64,000 nt of DNA. Source: Adiantum capillus-veneris. Its lineage: Eukaryota > Streptophyta > Polypodiopsida > Polypodiales > Pteridaceae. The stretch spans positions 150,668,793-150,732,792 of the forward strand of contig CM043958.1 of NCBI GenBank assembly GCA_014529385.2, in the 5' to 3' direction. This document shows positions 20,487 through 30,707 of the stretch, piece after piece; positions within the stretch are counted from its first letter, which is position 1, and each line of letters starts with the position of its first letter. The position numbers were made by a program, and so were the translations under genes. The notes under the pieces are model-generated. The model was given only the letters and a program-made list of their open reading frames with translations. It ran no database searches and had not been told where the DNA came from.

Positions 20487-21141
20487 ATGGTTCCAAGGCG
20501 TGCTACATGCTTCGCTTATGCAAGTCATTGGGGTATTCTCCCTACGACCTTAGCATTGAAAAGATCTTTCTTTTGGCCAAGCCTTAAAGCAGACATCGAT
20601 CAATATGTTAGGGAATATTTGTTTGCCAAAAAATCAAGTACCATCAGCATAAAACGCCGCGGTTGCTCCAGCCTTTGTCCATGCCTGATCAAACTTGGGA
20701 GATTTTCCCCATGGATTTTATTACGGATCTCCCCAAGACTTGGACCAGAAATGATGCGATCTGGACCATTGTGAACGGATTTAGCAAGCAAGCTCAATTT
20801 ATCCCACTCAAGAAAACGATCAAAGTAGATCATATGGCTAGGGTTTTTCTAGCACATATTTTCAAGCATCATGGGATGCACAAGTCTATTTTAAGTAATC
20901 GAGATCCTCGCATGACGCAAAAATTTTAGCATGCCTTGTTTGATAACTTTGGCACAAAGTTGAATTTTTCTTCTACAGACCATACCCAAACGGATGAGCA
21001 AAGTGAGATCGCCAATTCTACAGTATTGGATATGTTGAAATCGGACAGATAGTCTACCTAGGAGAAGTATTTACCCCACGTCGAATATGCACTAGAACAA
21101 TACCGTACATTCGTCTAAAGGGAAGGCACCCTTTGAGATTC
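20487..21141 (+). pseudogene. Element D integrase fragment
   Basis: Plus-strand integrase in pieces: HWGILPTTLALKRSFFWPS and DIDQYVREYLF from the zinc-binding region (the CxxC is damaged), then MPDQTWEIFPMDFITDLPKT with the first Asp, MHKSILSNRDPRMTQ with the second, and TDEQSEIANSTVLDML with the catalytic Glu. It ends GKAPFEI where the LTR of element E begins. Upstream it abuts element C in the opposite orientation, so D is a truncated or rearranged relic. No LTR of D is visible. Confidence 0.85.
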
Positions 21142-21800
21142 TGTTACAAACACTCCAAGTCGAAAATTGGGCACGACACACAAGAGAATCACTTAAAATA
21201 CTTCAATATTTTATCATACTTTTAAAACAGAGTCGACAAGGCCCGGCGTAGTTCCCTGCCTAAAGGTACTAGCCCCAAAATCAAGCGCCCCTTTCGGTGT
21301 TTATTTTTATATTAATGCTTGAGCAAAGTTACAACTCCCGTAGGCCCTCTCTGCTCATATGCTCGTCAGCACAGTAATAGAGGGAACTAATTCTTATTGC
21401 GATCATGTCCATAGATTTCTCAAGACTGGAAGATTGCAATCATTTTGTCAATCATTCCAGCTTTCAATCCTGCACTCAAACACAATCACATGTGTGAGTA
21501 ATCGTTTCAGAGAATTCTAGTTCATCAATCAAATATTGAGTTCATATTAAACAGAGTGTTTTAATCATTCAGTTCTAGTCATCTTATCGCTATGTAGCCA
21601 TCTCATCCCTTGGGAACTCTTGATACGCTCACCAGAATTTCATTCAATCATTCAACATCAATCATCATCATCATTCAAAATTTATGATTCTCATCTTGAA
21701 TCGTGATCGGGTTCATTCTGGAGCTGTCATTGCTCCCAATTCGTTATCATCTCATTCTCGATCTCACTTGTTATCTGTTCACAAATAGCAGGATCTTCCT
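21142..21800 (-). mobile_element. LTR (3' end) of element E or a related solo LTR
   Basis: On the plus strand it begins TGTTACAAACACTCCAAG, the reverse complement of an LTR 3' end like element B's. The conserved motif (CGCCCCTTTCGGTGTTT, about 21,285-21,303) is in minus orientation, matching the E gag orientation. No primer site follows on the minus strand, so it is a 3' or solo LTR. The far end near 21,800 is only a guess; the sequence there is AT-rich with CATCAT repeats and no clear terminus. Confidence 0.6.
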
Positions 21801-21964
21801 AAAAACATTAATTTCATACATAAATCAAAGTCATCTTCATATCCTATTTCAAAATCGTTCATTCATAAAGTCATAAAACAAAATACTGTCAACTTATCAA
21901 TATCTTTTTCAATTTTCTATCCAGTATCTGTTCTAGAGCGAGTATCTCGTCGCCCAGTTCTATT

Positions 21965-22296
21965 TTAGTATGTCGGTCGTTCTCATTCTTGTCCGTTTTT
22001 GGGGCATCGCGCAGATACATGTCCTTGTTCCCCACAGTCAAAACACTTCCCCGTTTTGAGGTATTCGCCTTTCTATCCCTCTGTTAGTCAGGAAGTGTAT
22101 CTTTGTTTCCTCTTCTTCCGTCATCACTTGTCGAGGGTTGATTTCTTGGGTAAGTCAAGTTACTTGAATGCATAGCAAACCCTTGCTTAGCATGTCCCAT
22201 CAACTGCTGTATAGACTCAGTTTTTTGTAACAAGCAGGACTCTCGTATCTCCTTGGGCAGTCCACAGCAAAATCGCTCGATTTGCTACTTAAAACT
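21965..22296 (-). pseudogene. Element E gag C-terminus with zinc knuckle
   Basis: The minus strand reads QIERFCCGLPKEIRESCLLQ, then SIQQLMGHAKQGFAMHSSNL and, near 22,055-22,010, an intact CCHC knuckle CFDCGEQGHVSARC followed by stop. The codon before QIERF is TAG. The rest of gag lies at 36,363-36,700, on the other side of the H/F/G nest. The wording matches element B gag closely (QIERFTLGLPTEIRDHC), so E and B are relatives. Confidence 0.88.
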
Positions 22297-23101
22297 TGTA
22301 AGGTGCAGCGGAAGTGAATGTTGAACTTTGCTCAAGATGAGTGCTCCGAATTGTGCTCAAGGGTTCCTTTTACTTAAGGAAGGGAGAGCCTTCCGTTCCT
22401 TTAGTGAGAGAGTGCAAATGATCACAAACAAAGTGAGTGACACTGTGAATGAAGGTGCTAAGACTGAGAGAGAGAGAGAGAAGAATACGACACCAAACTG
22501 TTGTCGAACCCTCCTCCAAGGGCCCCTCTCTCGATGGCGAGAGAAGTCTATGCTATTGATTACACAAATCTGGTACAAAAGTGTTGATGCAAGTTCTTGA
22601 TGCTATGATGCAATGACGATCTAAGTCGGTGACGATGGCGATGATGAGGGCGACGACAATGCTAACGACTGCTGGCTGAAAACGCTGCTATCTCTGGCTG
22701 AAAACGTTGTGGCAGCAAGCTGAAAAACGCTGATCTGGCTGTTGTAAAAACGCTAGCTTTGCTGATGTAAAACGCAGATCTGGCTGTTGTAAAACCACTA
22801 GCTTTGTTGATGTGAAAACGCTAGTCTTGTTGATCTGCACACGCTGGCTGTAGGAATCCCTAGCGCTAGGCTTAGGAAGCTTGTAGAAAACGCTGGTCTT
22901 GATGAATTCTTGCTGAGGAGAAACACTAGAGTGCCTGCTGCAGATTCTGTCTGTGCTCTCTTGGTTTCTTCTGCTCTGCTGAGTGACTGCCAGTTTTCTT
23001 TTATATTAACTTAGGAAATTTGCCCTACCCACTTTCCCAACAAAGTCACTTATTAATAATAAGTGGAAAATGGCTAAAATAGGGAAAATGGGTTCTGTGC
23101 A

Positions 23102-24570
23102 TGACACCGGCCTGTACTTTCAAAAAGGGCGGTAGACTTTAAACTTAAACCTTATTTGCTTTCACCCATTTAATTTGTCGCCCACTTTACCTGTACTTTC
23201 AAGACACAACAAAGGGGAGAGGGATACAGGCTGCTAGATTGCACCTGTATGAGTAGACCGACACCAGATTGGCCCCTAACTTAGGCACCCCTTTCGGTAT
23301 TTCTTTATTGTTTAAAAGAGAGAATAAACACTGTGGTTCCTACAAGCTGCCCCGCACAAGCTTGGCTGAATTTCAACTGTCGATTTCGGCAGCATAACTG
23401 TACTAGGACCCTTCACAGTCAGTATTCCCACGCATTGAATGACTTTCCCGACGCATACGGGCACTTTGCAAAACCTGGCAAGAATCTGCAGCACGCTGAA
23501 TTTTCTGTTTTCAGCCCCGAAAATGCGCCAAATCACCTGTACAGCGGTCCCCTCGCATCCCCGAACCTCCTGGGGGTATTAGGGACCATTTAGGGCCAAA
23601 ACCCTAAACCTGCAAAAATACACAGCGGACTGTAATTTACTGTTTCGGGCTCCGTTTCGCGTGCCGGTCGCATCCGTAGCAAGTCCTCGAGCTCCCGCAC
23701 CTATAGGGCTACTTGCCCTTTGAATCGGAGGAGATTTCTGGCGTGAAACCTCTCCAAATTCACCTGAACCTGCGGGGGATTAGCCGCTAGCTAATCCAGT
23801 ACCTGCGCAAGAGGGTCTTGCCTCGGCAATCGCGCATGAACCCACACAACTGTACATTGGTCAATTGAAAAGCCCACTAGAGGGGCATAACATACTGCCA
23901 TAGGGGAGAGAGAGGGCAGTGCGTAGCGTGCAGGGCATCACTCCTGGCACCGCACTGTACATAGGAGGGAAAGGAAGCACTCCATAGCTCTTAACATGTG
24001 ACAAAATCTGCAAATGAGCCCCTCCTCCCTTCAAATTCAGCGCCACTTCTTCATGCATGAGGAAAGTGCACAGAAATGTGCCACTTGGCACCTTTACAGC
24101 CTATTTCCAGTTTCAGGGTTGCCACCTAAAAATCTCCCAACCGGTTGCCCAGTTGACTTCACAGCAGAGTAAGAAAATGTTTCCGTTGTCATTCCGGAGG
24201 TAGTGACGCAAACACATTTTCAGGTCCCAAAATAGCAGTTCCCTAAATTTTAGAAGATGCTGCCATTGTATCTTTCTAGGTTATCTGACCCCCTTTGTAC
24301 ACTGCAGCCACACCCAGAACTGAAATGTAGCCTCTGTAGAAAAGGATTCCACTTTGGCTAGTCAATGACCCCACTTTGGCTAACCATAGTCCTTGTCCAA
24401 CCTTAGTGCTCTCTTGCCCTCGGGCTTGGACTCCCTCTGAACAGTTCCACACTAGCTATGCAATGCAGGGCAGTTAGATTTCCCGAGGGGTGTTTCCAAA
24501 AAGTGAAAGTAAATAAATAATAAGAAAGAAATCAACAAAAAGGATAGATAGTAGTCACACGCTCGTGACA
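23102..24570 (-). mobile_element. Element F 3' LTR
   Basis: Starts TGTCACGAGCG on the minus strand just after the polypurine tract TTTCAAGAGGGGGGT (24,571-24,585) and ends CCGGTGTCA at 23,102. The conserved motif at 23,282-23,310 reads GGCACC for GGCGCC on the plus strand, one transition. Its first ~95 plus-strand bases, including a second CCTGTACTTTCAA, are missing from the 5' LTR. Confidence 0.95.
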
Positions 24571-25143
24571 ACCCCCCCTCTTGAAATCTCAAACGTCCTC
24601 GTTTGCATCTATGTCGTACATGCTCACAGTCAACATTGATGTATTCAACGCCTGTCGACATTTATACGACACATACATGCTCATTGTCAACCCTGGTGTA
24701 TTCAACACCTCGTCGACACATGTATTGCTTGCGTGTGAGCCATGTCCCAATGACATAGTGGTAGCTTCGCACTCTGCCATTGCTTTGAGTCACTAACTTG
24801 CCAATGACAAAATGGTAGGCACACATTTTGCCACTGTCTTATAGTACACGTTGGGCCCAGTAACACTTTCGAGCATACCCAAACCGACAGTTTAAGAATG
24901 CAGTTACACATGTACGCTTTAATAGAAGCAGTTACTGTATCCTTGACAAACTGAGAAGAAATACTCGCTTCTATAGCACTAACCAAACTTTTGGACATTC
25001 CATAAGAGCAATTGTCAAACTGACAATCTGTACAACTCTAACATTCATGTAACATGTACTTGATTTGAGCTCACTTTAAATACCATGTACATCATTTGTT
25101 TCAAAAGCCATTGTCACACTAACAATCCATGTAGCTTTGAAAC

Positions 25144-26450
25144 TCAAGGGGTCAAGGTAGGTTGCAAATCGAAGGCTTCAAGGTAAAGTGATAACACAGT
25201 TGGTGACTCTGCAAGTTCACCTTCTTCCATCCACTTAGCATCCATTGGTGGATAGTTTCTGAACTTTACCAAGTAACGCCTAGCAACCTTGCCTTTCACT
25301 TTCCTTTCTTTATGTGCCAAAATATGTTCTCGGACCAAGATCTCGTCAAGTTCCTCGACTTCCGGCTGATCTTTAGCTGGCATATCTTCTAGCACATCAC
25401 CCACATAGGGTCTGAGAAGACTCACATGAAACGCATTGTGAATCTTCCAACTGTCAGGCAATTTCAGCCTATATGCAACATCACTGATTATGTGGCACAC
25501 TTGAAAAGGCCCATGGTAACGCATGTTGAGCTTTGGAAACAGTCTTTCCTTGCCCTTCATCTTCTTTAACCTTGCCTTTTCAAAGCGTAAAAGCACCCAA
25601 TCACCAAGTGAATATACCACTTCACGACGGTGACGATCAGCTGCTTTCTTTTGCTTTGCCCGAGTCTTTTCTAAGGCCACTTTGACCTTCTTGTACATTT
25701 CATCCATGTCCTTGACGTACTTATCTGCTTCAAATATCTTGTCCTTTGTATGCAGTATGGGAGGAGCTTTCTTGCCACCTTCAACTATCTCAAAAGGTGC
25801 CTTGCCAGTTGATGAATGCACTGTATTATTGTATGCATACTCCACCAATGGCAAATACTGTTCCCACTTTCCTTTATGCTCTGACACATAGCACTTCAGC
25901 AGATCTAGGACAGTAGAATTTGCCTCTTCTGACTGCCCATCTGTTTGAGGATGAAATGACGAAGAGAATTTGAGCGTTGTGCCCATATTCTCAAACAAGC
26001 CTCTCAAGAACAAACTTGTCATGCGTGGATCACGGTCGCTAACAATCGACTGTGGCATGCCATGATACTTTCAAATATTGCTCATAAACAAGCGTGCCAT
26101 GTGATCTGGCTTTATCTTCTTCCTAACAGGAATAAAATGAGCCTGCTTGCTGAATCTACAAATGATGGTCCAAATACCATCGTTTCCCGTCTGCGTTCTC
26201 GGAAGATCAAAGATAAAATCCATAGCAATACTTTCGCATGGTTTATCTGGAATAGGTAGTGGTTGCAATAACCCTGGTGCCTTTTGCCTTTCAAACTTGA
26301 CCTTCTAGCATATTAGGCATTCTCGCACAAAGGCATCCACATCTCTTCTCAATGTAGGCCAGTAGAAGAATGTCTCAACCGCTTTAATTGTAGCATCGAT
26401 ACCACGATGCCCTGCATACGGTGGGACATGACTCTCTTCCATAACTTTGC
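25144..26450 (-). pseudogene. Element F integrase with chromodomain
   Basis: Reading the minus strand: zinc-binding PPYAGHRGIDAT and FVRECLIC; core WESIAMDFI-type block (CESIAMDFIFDLPRT) with the first Asp; MPQSIVSDRDPRMTS with the second; HPQTDGQSEEANS with the Glu; then a 300-codon open frame through GDWVLLRFEKARLKKMKGKE, FHVSLLRPYVGD and a chromodomain ARRYLVKFRNYPPMDAKWME, ending SLYLEAFDLQPTLTP. The catalytic triad and chromodomain Trp are intact. Stops at 26,071-26,073 (TGA) and ~26,306 (TAG for CAG, after CLIC) break it. One frame serves the whole region, so damage is limited to point nonsense changes. Confidence 0.95.
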
Positions 26451-27260
26451 GTCACAATGTCTTTGTGACACACAATCTGCCATGCATCATCATGAACCCA
26501 TCTTTGAGAAGATAGTGTTCATGACGTTGTCCATCCATTAGCTGCTCGAAGACCCTTGCAAAATCTTCATCATTTGCATATTGTTCCCTCATATCATCAA
26601 GTTCATGATGATAAGGAATTGACACAGCTGAAATTTGTGGCTTCCTTGACAAGGCATCAGCCACAACATTCTTCTCGCCTTCCACATGCACAATCTGAAA
26701 GTGGAACATGGACAAGATATTTGCCCATCGCATATGCTTCTCAGATAACTTTGCCTATGTCAAGAAGTATCGCAAGGTCTGATGGTCCGTTTGGACAACA
26801 AAGTCTGCACCTAGCAGGTAGTGTTTCCAACTTAAGAGCGCATGAATCACGGCCTGCAGTTCTTTTTCATAGACTTGCGTAGTCTTTTCTGGCCCTTGCA
26901 AGATTCTACTCTCATAGGCTACTACCCTGCCATCTTGCATTAGCACTGCACCAATGCTACTACCGCAGGCGTCACACTGGACCACAAATGACTTCCTAAG
27001 ATCTGGCAACACAATGACTGGATCTGAAGTCATCTTTGCCTTTAAGAGATTAAACGCTGAAATCTCTTTTTGTGTCCATCTAAAGGTGACTGCCTTCTTT
27101 TGAAGAGCATGCAAAGGTGAAGCAATCTCAGCGAAATTTCGGATAAACCTTCTGTAATAGGAGCATAGTCCCAAGAAACTTCGGACATCGTGCACCGTCT
27201 TCAAATCTGGCCATGACTTGATCGCTTCAACTTTTGCAGGATCCATTCTGACACCATCCT
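26451..27260 (-). pseudogene. Element F RNase H
   Basis: Blocks in order on the minus strand are: VRSFLGLCSYYRRFIRNFAE (connection), VVQCDACGSSIGAVLMQDGR with the first catalytic Asp, VYEKELQAVIHALLSW with the Glu, FVVQTDHQTLRYFLT, AKLSEKHMRWANILSMF, and GEKNVVADALSRKPQ with the last Asp. The frame is shared with integrase. A TAG between FLT and AKL (26,755-26,757; CAG expected) and a TGA at 26,452-26,454 (CGA expected) are the only interruptions. Confidence 0.94.
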
Positions 27261-28237
27261 TTGAGACAATGTGTCCAAAAAGTGAATCTCTTCTAGAAAA
27301 ATTTCACTTTTCTTTGCATTGATGAGCAACTTATGACTGCGTAGCTCTTTGAACACAATGGCCAAGTGATGCCTATGCTCCTCTTCATTCTTTGAGTAGA
27401 CTATCATGTCATCAAAGAATGTACCAACAAACTGCTGGTGTGGACGGAAAATTCTGTCCATCATCCTATTGAACGTAGCAGGAGCATTTGTGAGACCAAA
27501 GGGCATCACTAAATATTCGTAAAGGCCAAACGTTGTTCTAAAAGCAGTCTTGTGCACATCCTCTGATCTAATGCGGATCTGATGGTACCCACTCTTTAGA
27601 TCTATCCTGCTAAACATAGCTGCTCCTTCTAATTTGTCCAGAATATCATCAATTCTAGGTATAGGGAACCTATTCTTGATGGTATTCTTGTTCAGTGCAC
27701 GGTAGTCGATGCACATACGCCATGAGCCATCCTTTTTCTGCACCAATAACACTGGAGAACAGAATGGGGATGAACTGGGCTGAATCAGCCCCTTTTCTAA
27801 CAGCTCCTGTACTTGGCCCATTATCTCTTTCTGCTGAGCCGCACTAACCCTGTACAGAGGCTTATTTGGTGGGCTACTGCCTGGCACCAAACCTATCGCA
27901 TGGTCCTCAGGTCTCTCTGGCCGTAATTGAGACGGTGATGAATCGGAAAAACAGTCACTATACTGTTGTAAAAACATTGACCTTTTTTTATCTAGCACAG
28001 ATAAATTTGATTCATCACAATCTGACATTTCACGTGCAAAAACCAAGTACGCAAAAAGATGCTTTTTCATTACAGAAGTAATAGCAGAAGCTGATACAGT
28101 GGGAATAGACTCCCCTTTAAGCTTTACATCCAGAATGTGAGTCTTTCCCCTGCTCTGTACAGTGATCTTTTTGTTGTAGACATCCATGATTCCGTGTACA
28201 CGAAACAACCAAGGAATACCTAACAACACATCACATC
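27261..28237 (-). pseudogene. Element F reverse transcriptase and end of protease
   Basis: The open frame carries the protease end CDVLLGIPWLFRVHGIMDV, a linker, then [93 protein letters not shown] with both catalytic Asp, and the thumb KKSEIFLEEIHFL. One G is missing in the codon after HFL (near 27,270), shifting frame to RNase H. Element G starts at 28,238 inside the protease, so any residues read before CDVLLG come from G's LTR. The polymerase palm looks fully preserved. Confidence 0.95.
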
Positions 28238-29056
28238 TGTCACAAATGCGGGCACCACGTGCCAATAGAAAAGAACAGACTGAACAACTTTAAGCACTTC
28301 AAATAACAACTGAACTGAAATGGAGAGAGAGACGACACGCGACACGGAGTGGCGGAATTCCACCCCAGAGAGTATTGGCCCCAAACCTTGGCGCCCCTTT
28401 CGGTATTTCTTTATATTGCATCAACACAGTACGAGCCGGTACTCCAAACTCTGCACCTTCGTACTGAAGCATGCCAGAGAATGAGCCCTAGTCTCATATT
28501 TAAAGGCCCTTGGCCTGAAAAGCAGTTTACATGAAAAGCTTTCAAACTCAAAAGCTTCTGGTCCAAAAAGCACTTTACATGAAAAACTTTCAAACTCAAA
28601 AGCTTCTGGTCCAAAAAGCAATGCCAAAAGCTACCAGCGCAATATACGGAAATCCGTACAGCCTGCCATGTCATCATGTCAGCGCAATTTTCGGAATTTG
28701 TCTGCTACCTTAGGATTAGGGTTAGGGTTTTTGGCAGAAATTAGGGTTGCAGGTTTTAGGGTTAGGGTTTCCAGAATTAGGGTTTCAGCAGTTAGGGTTT
28801 TTGGCAGAAATTAGGGTTTGCAGGTTTAGGGTTAGGGTTTCCAGAATTAGGGTTTCAGCAGTTAGGGTTTCTGGCAGAAATTAGGGTTTGCAGGTTTTAG
28901 GGTTAGGGTTTCTAAAATTAGGGTTTCAGCAATTAGGGTTACCACGTCCTCACTCTGTGACACTTCTTCTACTGCTTCTTAGGGTTTAGGCCCCTCGGCC
29001 AGCATCTATAAGTTGGCTCCATTCTTTAGGCTTTGACACGTCAGCAGTTTGTTACA
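28238..29056 (-). mobile_element. Element G 3' LTR with telomere-like repeats
   Basis: Minus-strand start TGTAACAAACTGCTGACG, end TTGTGACA. Telomere-type AACCCTAA units on the minus strand recur between ~28,700 and 28,945, spaced by short similar linkers (CAGAAATTAGGG on the plus strand). The conserved GAAATACCGAAAGGGGCGCC box is at 28,389-28,412 and GGGGCC lies just beyond. Also present are two near-copies of CTTTCAAACTCAAAAGCTTC (28,540-28,610). The polypurine tract TTTCAAGAAGGGGAGA abuts at 29,057. Confidence 0.95.
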
Positions 29057-29152
29057 TCTCCCCTTCTTGAAAGAGAGTAATCGTCCGCGATTACAACATA
29101 TCTGCAAAACAACTCAAGTTAGCTCAAAAATTTCCGAGGGACAATCAATTTG

Positions 29153-29290
29153 CTCTTTTTATTAAGGAGTTAGCTTCTCCTTTCTGCTCTTTTGATCAAG
29201 GAGTTAGCTGCTCCTATCGACTGTTTTGATCAAGGAGTTAGCTTCTCCTTTCGGCTGTTTTGATCAAGGAGTTAGCTTCTCCTTTCGTCC
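29153..29290. repeat. 34-bp tandem hairpin repeat (4 copies) in element G
   Basis: Four copies of a 34-bp unit start at about 29,164, 29,198, 29,232 and 29,266. Each contains AAGGAGTTAGCTTCTCCTT or a one-to-two-base variant, an inverted repeat with AAGGAG/CTCCTT arms, so each unit could fold as a short stem-loop. The spacing is exact. It lies just inside the 3' LTR in the non-coding part of G. Confidence 0.93.
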
Positions 29291-29499
29291 AGATCGGAAC
29301 TCTTGATATTCCGGCGTAATAAAATTAGCCATCACACCCAAACCGTATACTGATCTTCCTCGGGTGTCTTGATGTACTAAAATTACATACCCAGGCAATC
29401 TCATCCAGTTAGGAATATTCACTGTTGGCACATCACAATGCAACACAAATGCTCACATATGCATGTTACAGGACATAGAAACATAAAGCCGCCGATGAA

Positions 29500-29852
29500 C
29501 ACTCCTCCCGCATAACCTAACAAGGTCCGGGCCGGGAGATATTCAACTACTCCCTCATCACTCCTCCCGCATAACCTAGAAAGGTCCGGGCCGGGAGATA
29601 TAGAGGCCTTTTACAACCAAACGCCCCCCAGACCGCAGCCTGCGTCGTTTGGAGGTGCTGAGAGTAACCACTGCTCAGACTTCTTAATACTCCTCCCGCA
29701 TAACCATCCAGGTCCGGGCCGGGAGTCACACCAACAATTATTTCACAAGCATACAACCAAACGCTCCCCAGGCATCGGCCTGCGTCGTTCGGAGGTTTTC
29801 AAACATACAACGAAACGCTCCCCAGGCATCGGCCTGCGTCGTTCCGAGGTTC
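29500..29852. repeat. Interleaved GC-rich hairpin cassettes in element G
   Basis: Two cassette types alternate. Type 1 (CTCCTCCCGCATAACC...GGTCCGGGCCGGGAG; CTCCCG/CGGGAG arms) is at 29,502-29,540, 29,561-29,599 and 29,690-29,726. Type 2 (CCAAACGC...CCTGCGTCGTTTGG; CCAAACG/CGTTTGG arms, with an inner CAGGC/GCCTG stem in two copies) is at 29,616-29,656, 29,755-29,796 and 29,807-29,850. Order is 1,1,2,1,2,2. The surrounding DNA is AT-rich, so the GC content itself stands out. Confidence 0.92.
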
Positions 29853-30110
29853 AAACAATACCAAAACAGTATTTCTCACTTCTCCACCCAAGAGTAAAAT
29901 CACCAATCATTGAAACCAGTATCAAACCAGAGTCAAACAATTCAAATCGGCACCAAAACAGGTTCAAAACAGATACCATCCAGTTCAAACAAAGTTTCAA
30001 ACAATACTTTCTTAAACAAAGTTCAAAAGTATCTAACTATAAAACAACTAGAGAGTTCATTCAGGCTTTTGTTCGGACAACCGAACTTTGAGGACGACTT
30101 GCTTGTCCTT

Positions 30111-30707
30111 CTACATCACGGTGATGGTTCGGTTCCGGACTTGGAGAGTCGCATCATTCTTGTCATGCCAAGGCATGCCTAATAGAACGTCACAATTGCC
30201 CAACTTCATGATGTGGAAATCAGCTTTTCCATGATAATCTTGAATAGTCACTGGAAGAGCACCAATGAGCGGTACTACTTTCTGAGTTTGCCCTGTGGCT
30301 AGCTCAGCTTCAATTTCTCCACCCTCTGCATCATAATCAAAGTGCATCTGCTTTAAGAATTCAGGATGGATAAAGTTCTCTATAGCTCCCGGGTCAAAGA
30401 AAATAAGGGCTTTGAAACCATTGACTTTGCCATATGCTCGACACAATTCGTTTGTACTCTCAAGGCGTATGCCATAAATATCAGGAACTAGTCCAATAGC
30501 GGGTCTAGCTCTCTTAGCAGGAGGTGGCGCCGGGGTTCTGTCGACCGATGGTGCGGGCGTCGGCCCCTCTGGTCTATCAGTGCGTTTGGGACAATTAGAA
30601 TGATTGTGCCCTGTTTGAAAGCATCCAAAGCATCGGCCTTCTTGTAGTAAGGTGTCTCGTTGTTGAGGCGTCAAACGAAGCCTTTGCGGTTGATTTTCAC
30701 GAAACTC
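30111..30707 (-). CDS. Element G zinc knuckle and aspartic protease
   Basis: This frame follows gag after a single in-frame TGA at 30,708-30,710, with no shift. It begins EFRENQPQRLRLTPQQRDTL, then an intact CCHC knuckle CFGCFQTGHNHSNC, a Pro-rich basic linker, KRARPAIGLVPDIYGI, and the protease loop ALIFFDPGAIENFIHPEFL. The end is ADFHIMKLGNCDVLLGMPW and NRTITVM, where the frame stops at 30,111. The protease resembles those of F and B, including Pro after the catalytic Asp. If the TGA is read through or is a mutation, gag and protease form one polyprotein. No RT follows. Confidence 0.85.
   Translation of the reverse strand, partial: EFRENQPQRLRLTPQQRDTLLQEGRCFGCFQTGHNHSNCPKRTDRPEGPTPAPSVDRTPAPPPAKRARPAIGLVPDIYGIRLESTNELCRAYGKVNGFKALIFFDPGAIENFIHPEFLKQMHFDYDAEGGEIEAELATGQTQKVVPLIGALPVTIQDYHGKADFHIMKLGNCDVLLGMPWHDKNDATLQVRNRTITVM

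Noticed and set aside
28690-28945. Chromosome end or telomere fusion signalled by TTTAGGG repeats
   Set aside because: The repeats sit inside both LTRs of G and of B at matching positions and are interspersed with other sequence, so they are LTR components.
29500-29852. CRISPR-like alternating repeats
   Set aside because: Unit spacing is irregular, the spacers are themselves repeats, there are no cas-like genes, and the block lies inside an LTR retrotransposon with target duplication.
29910-30182. 90-residue plus-strand frame in element G
   Set aside because: Lies antisense to the G protease end and low-complexity leader; no domain recognised.
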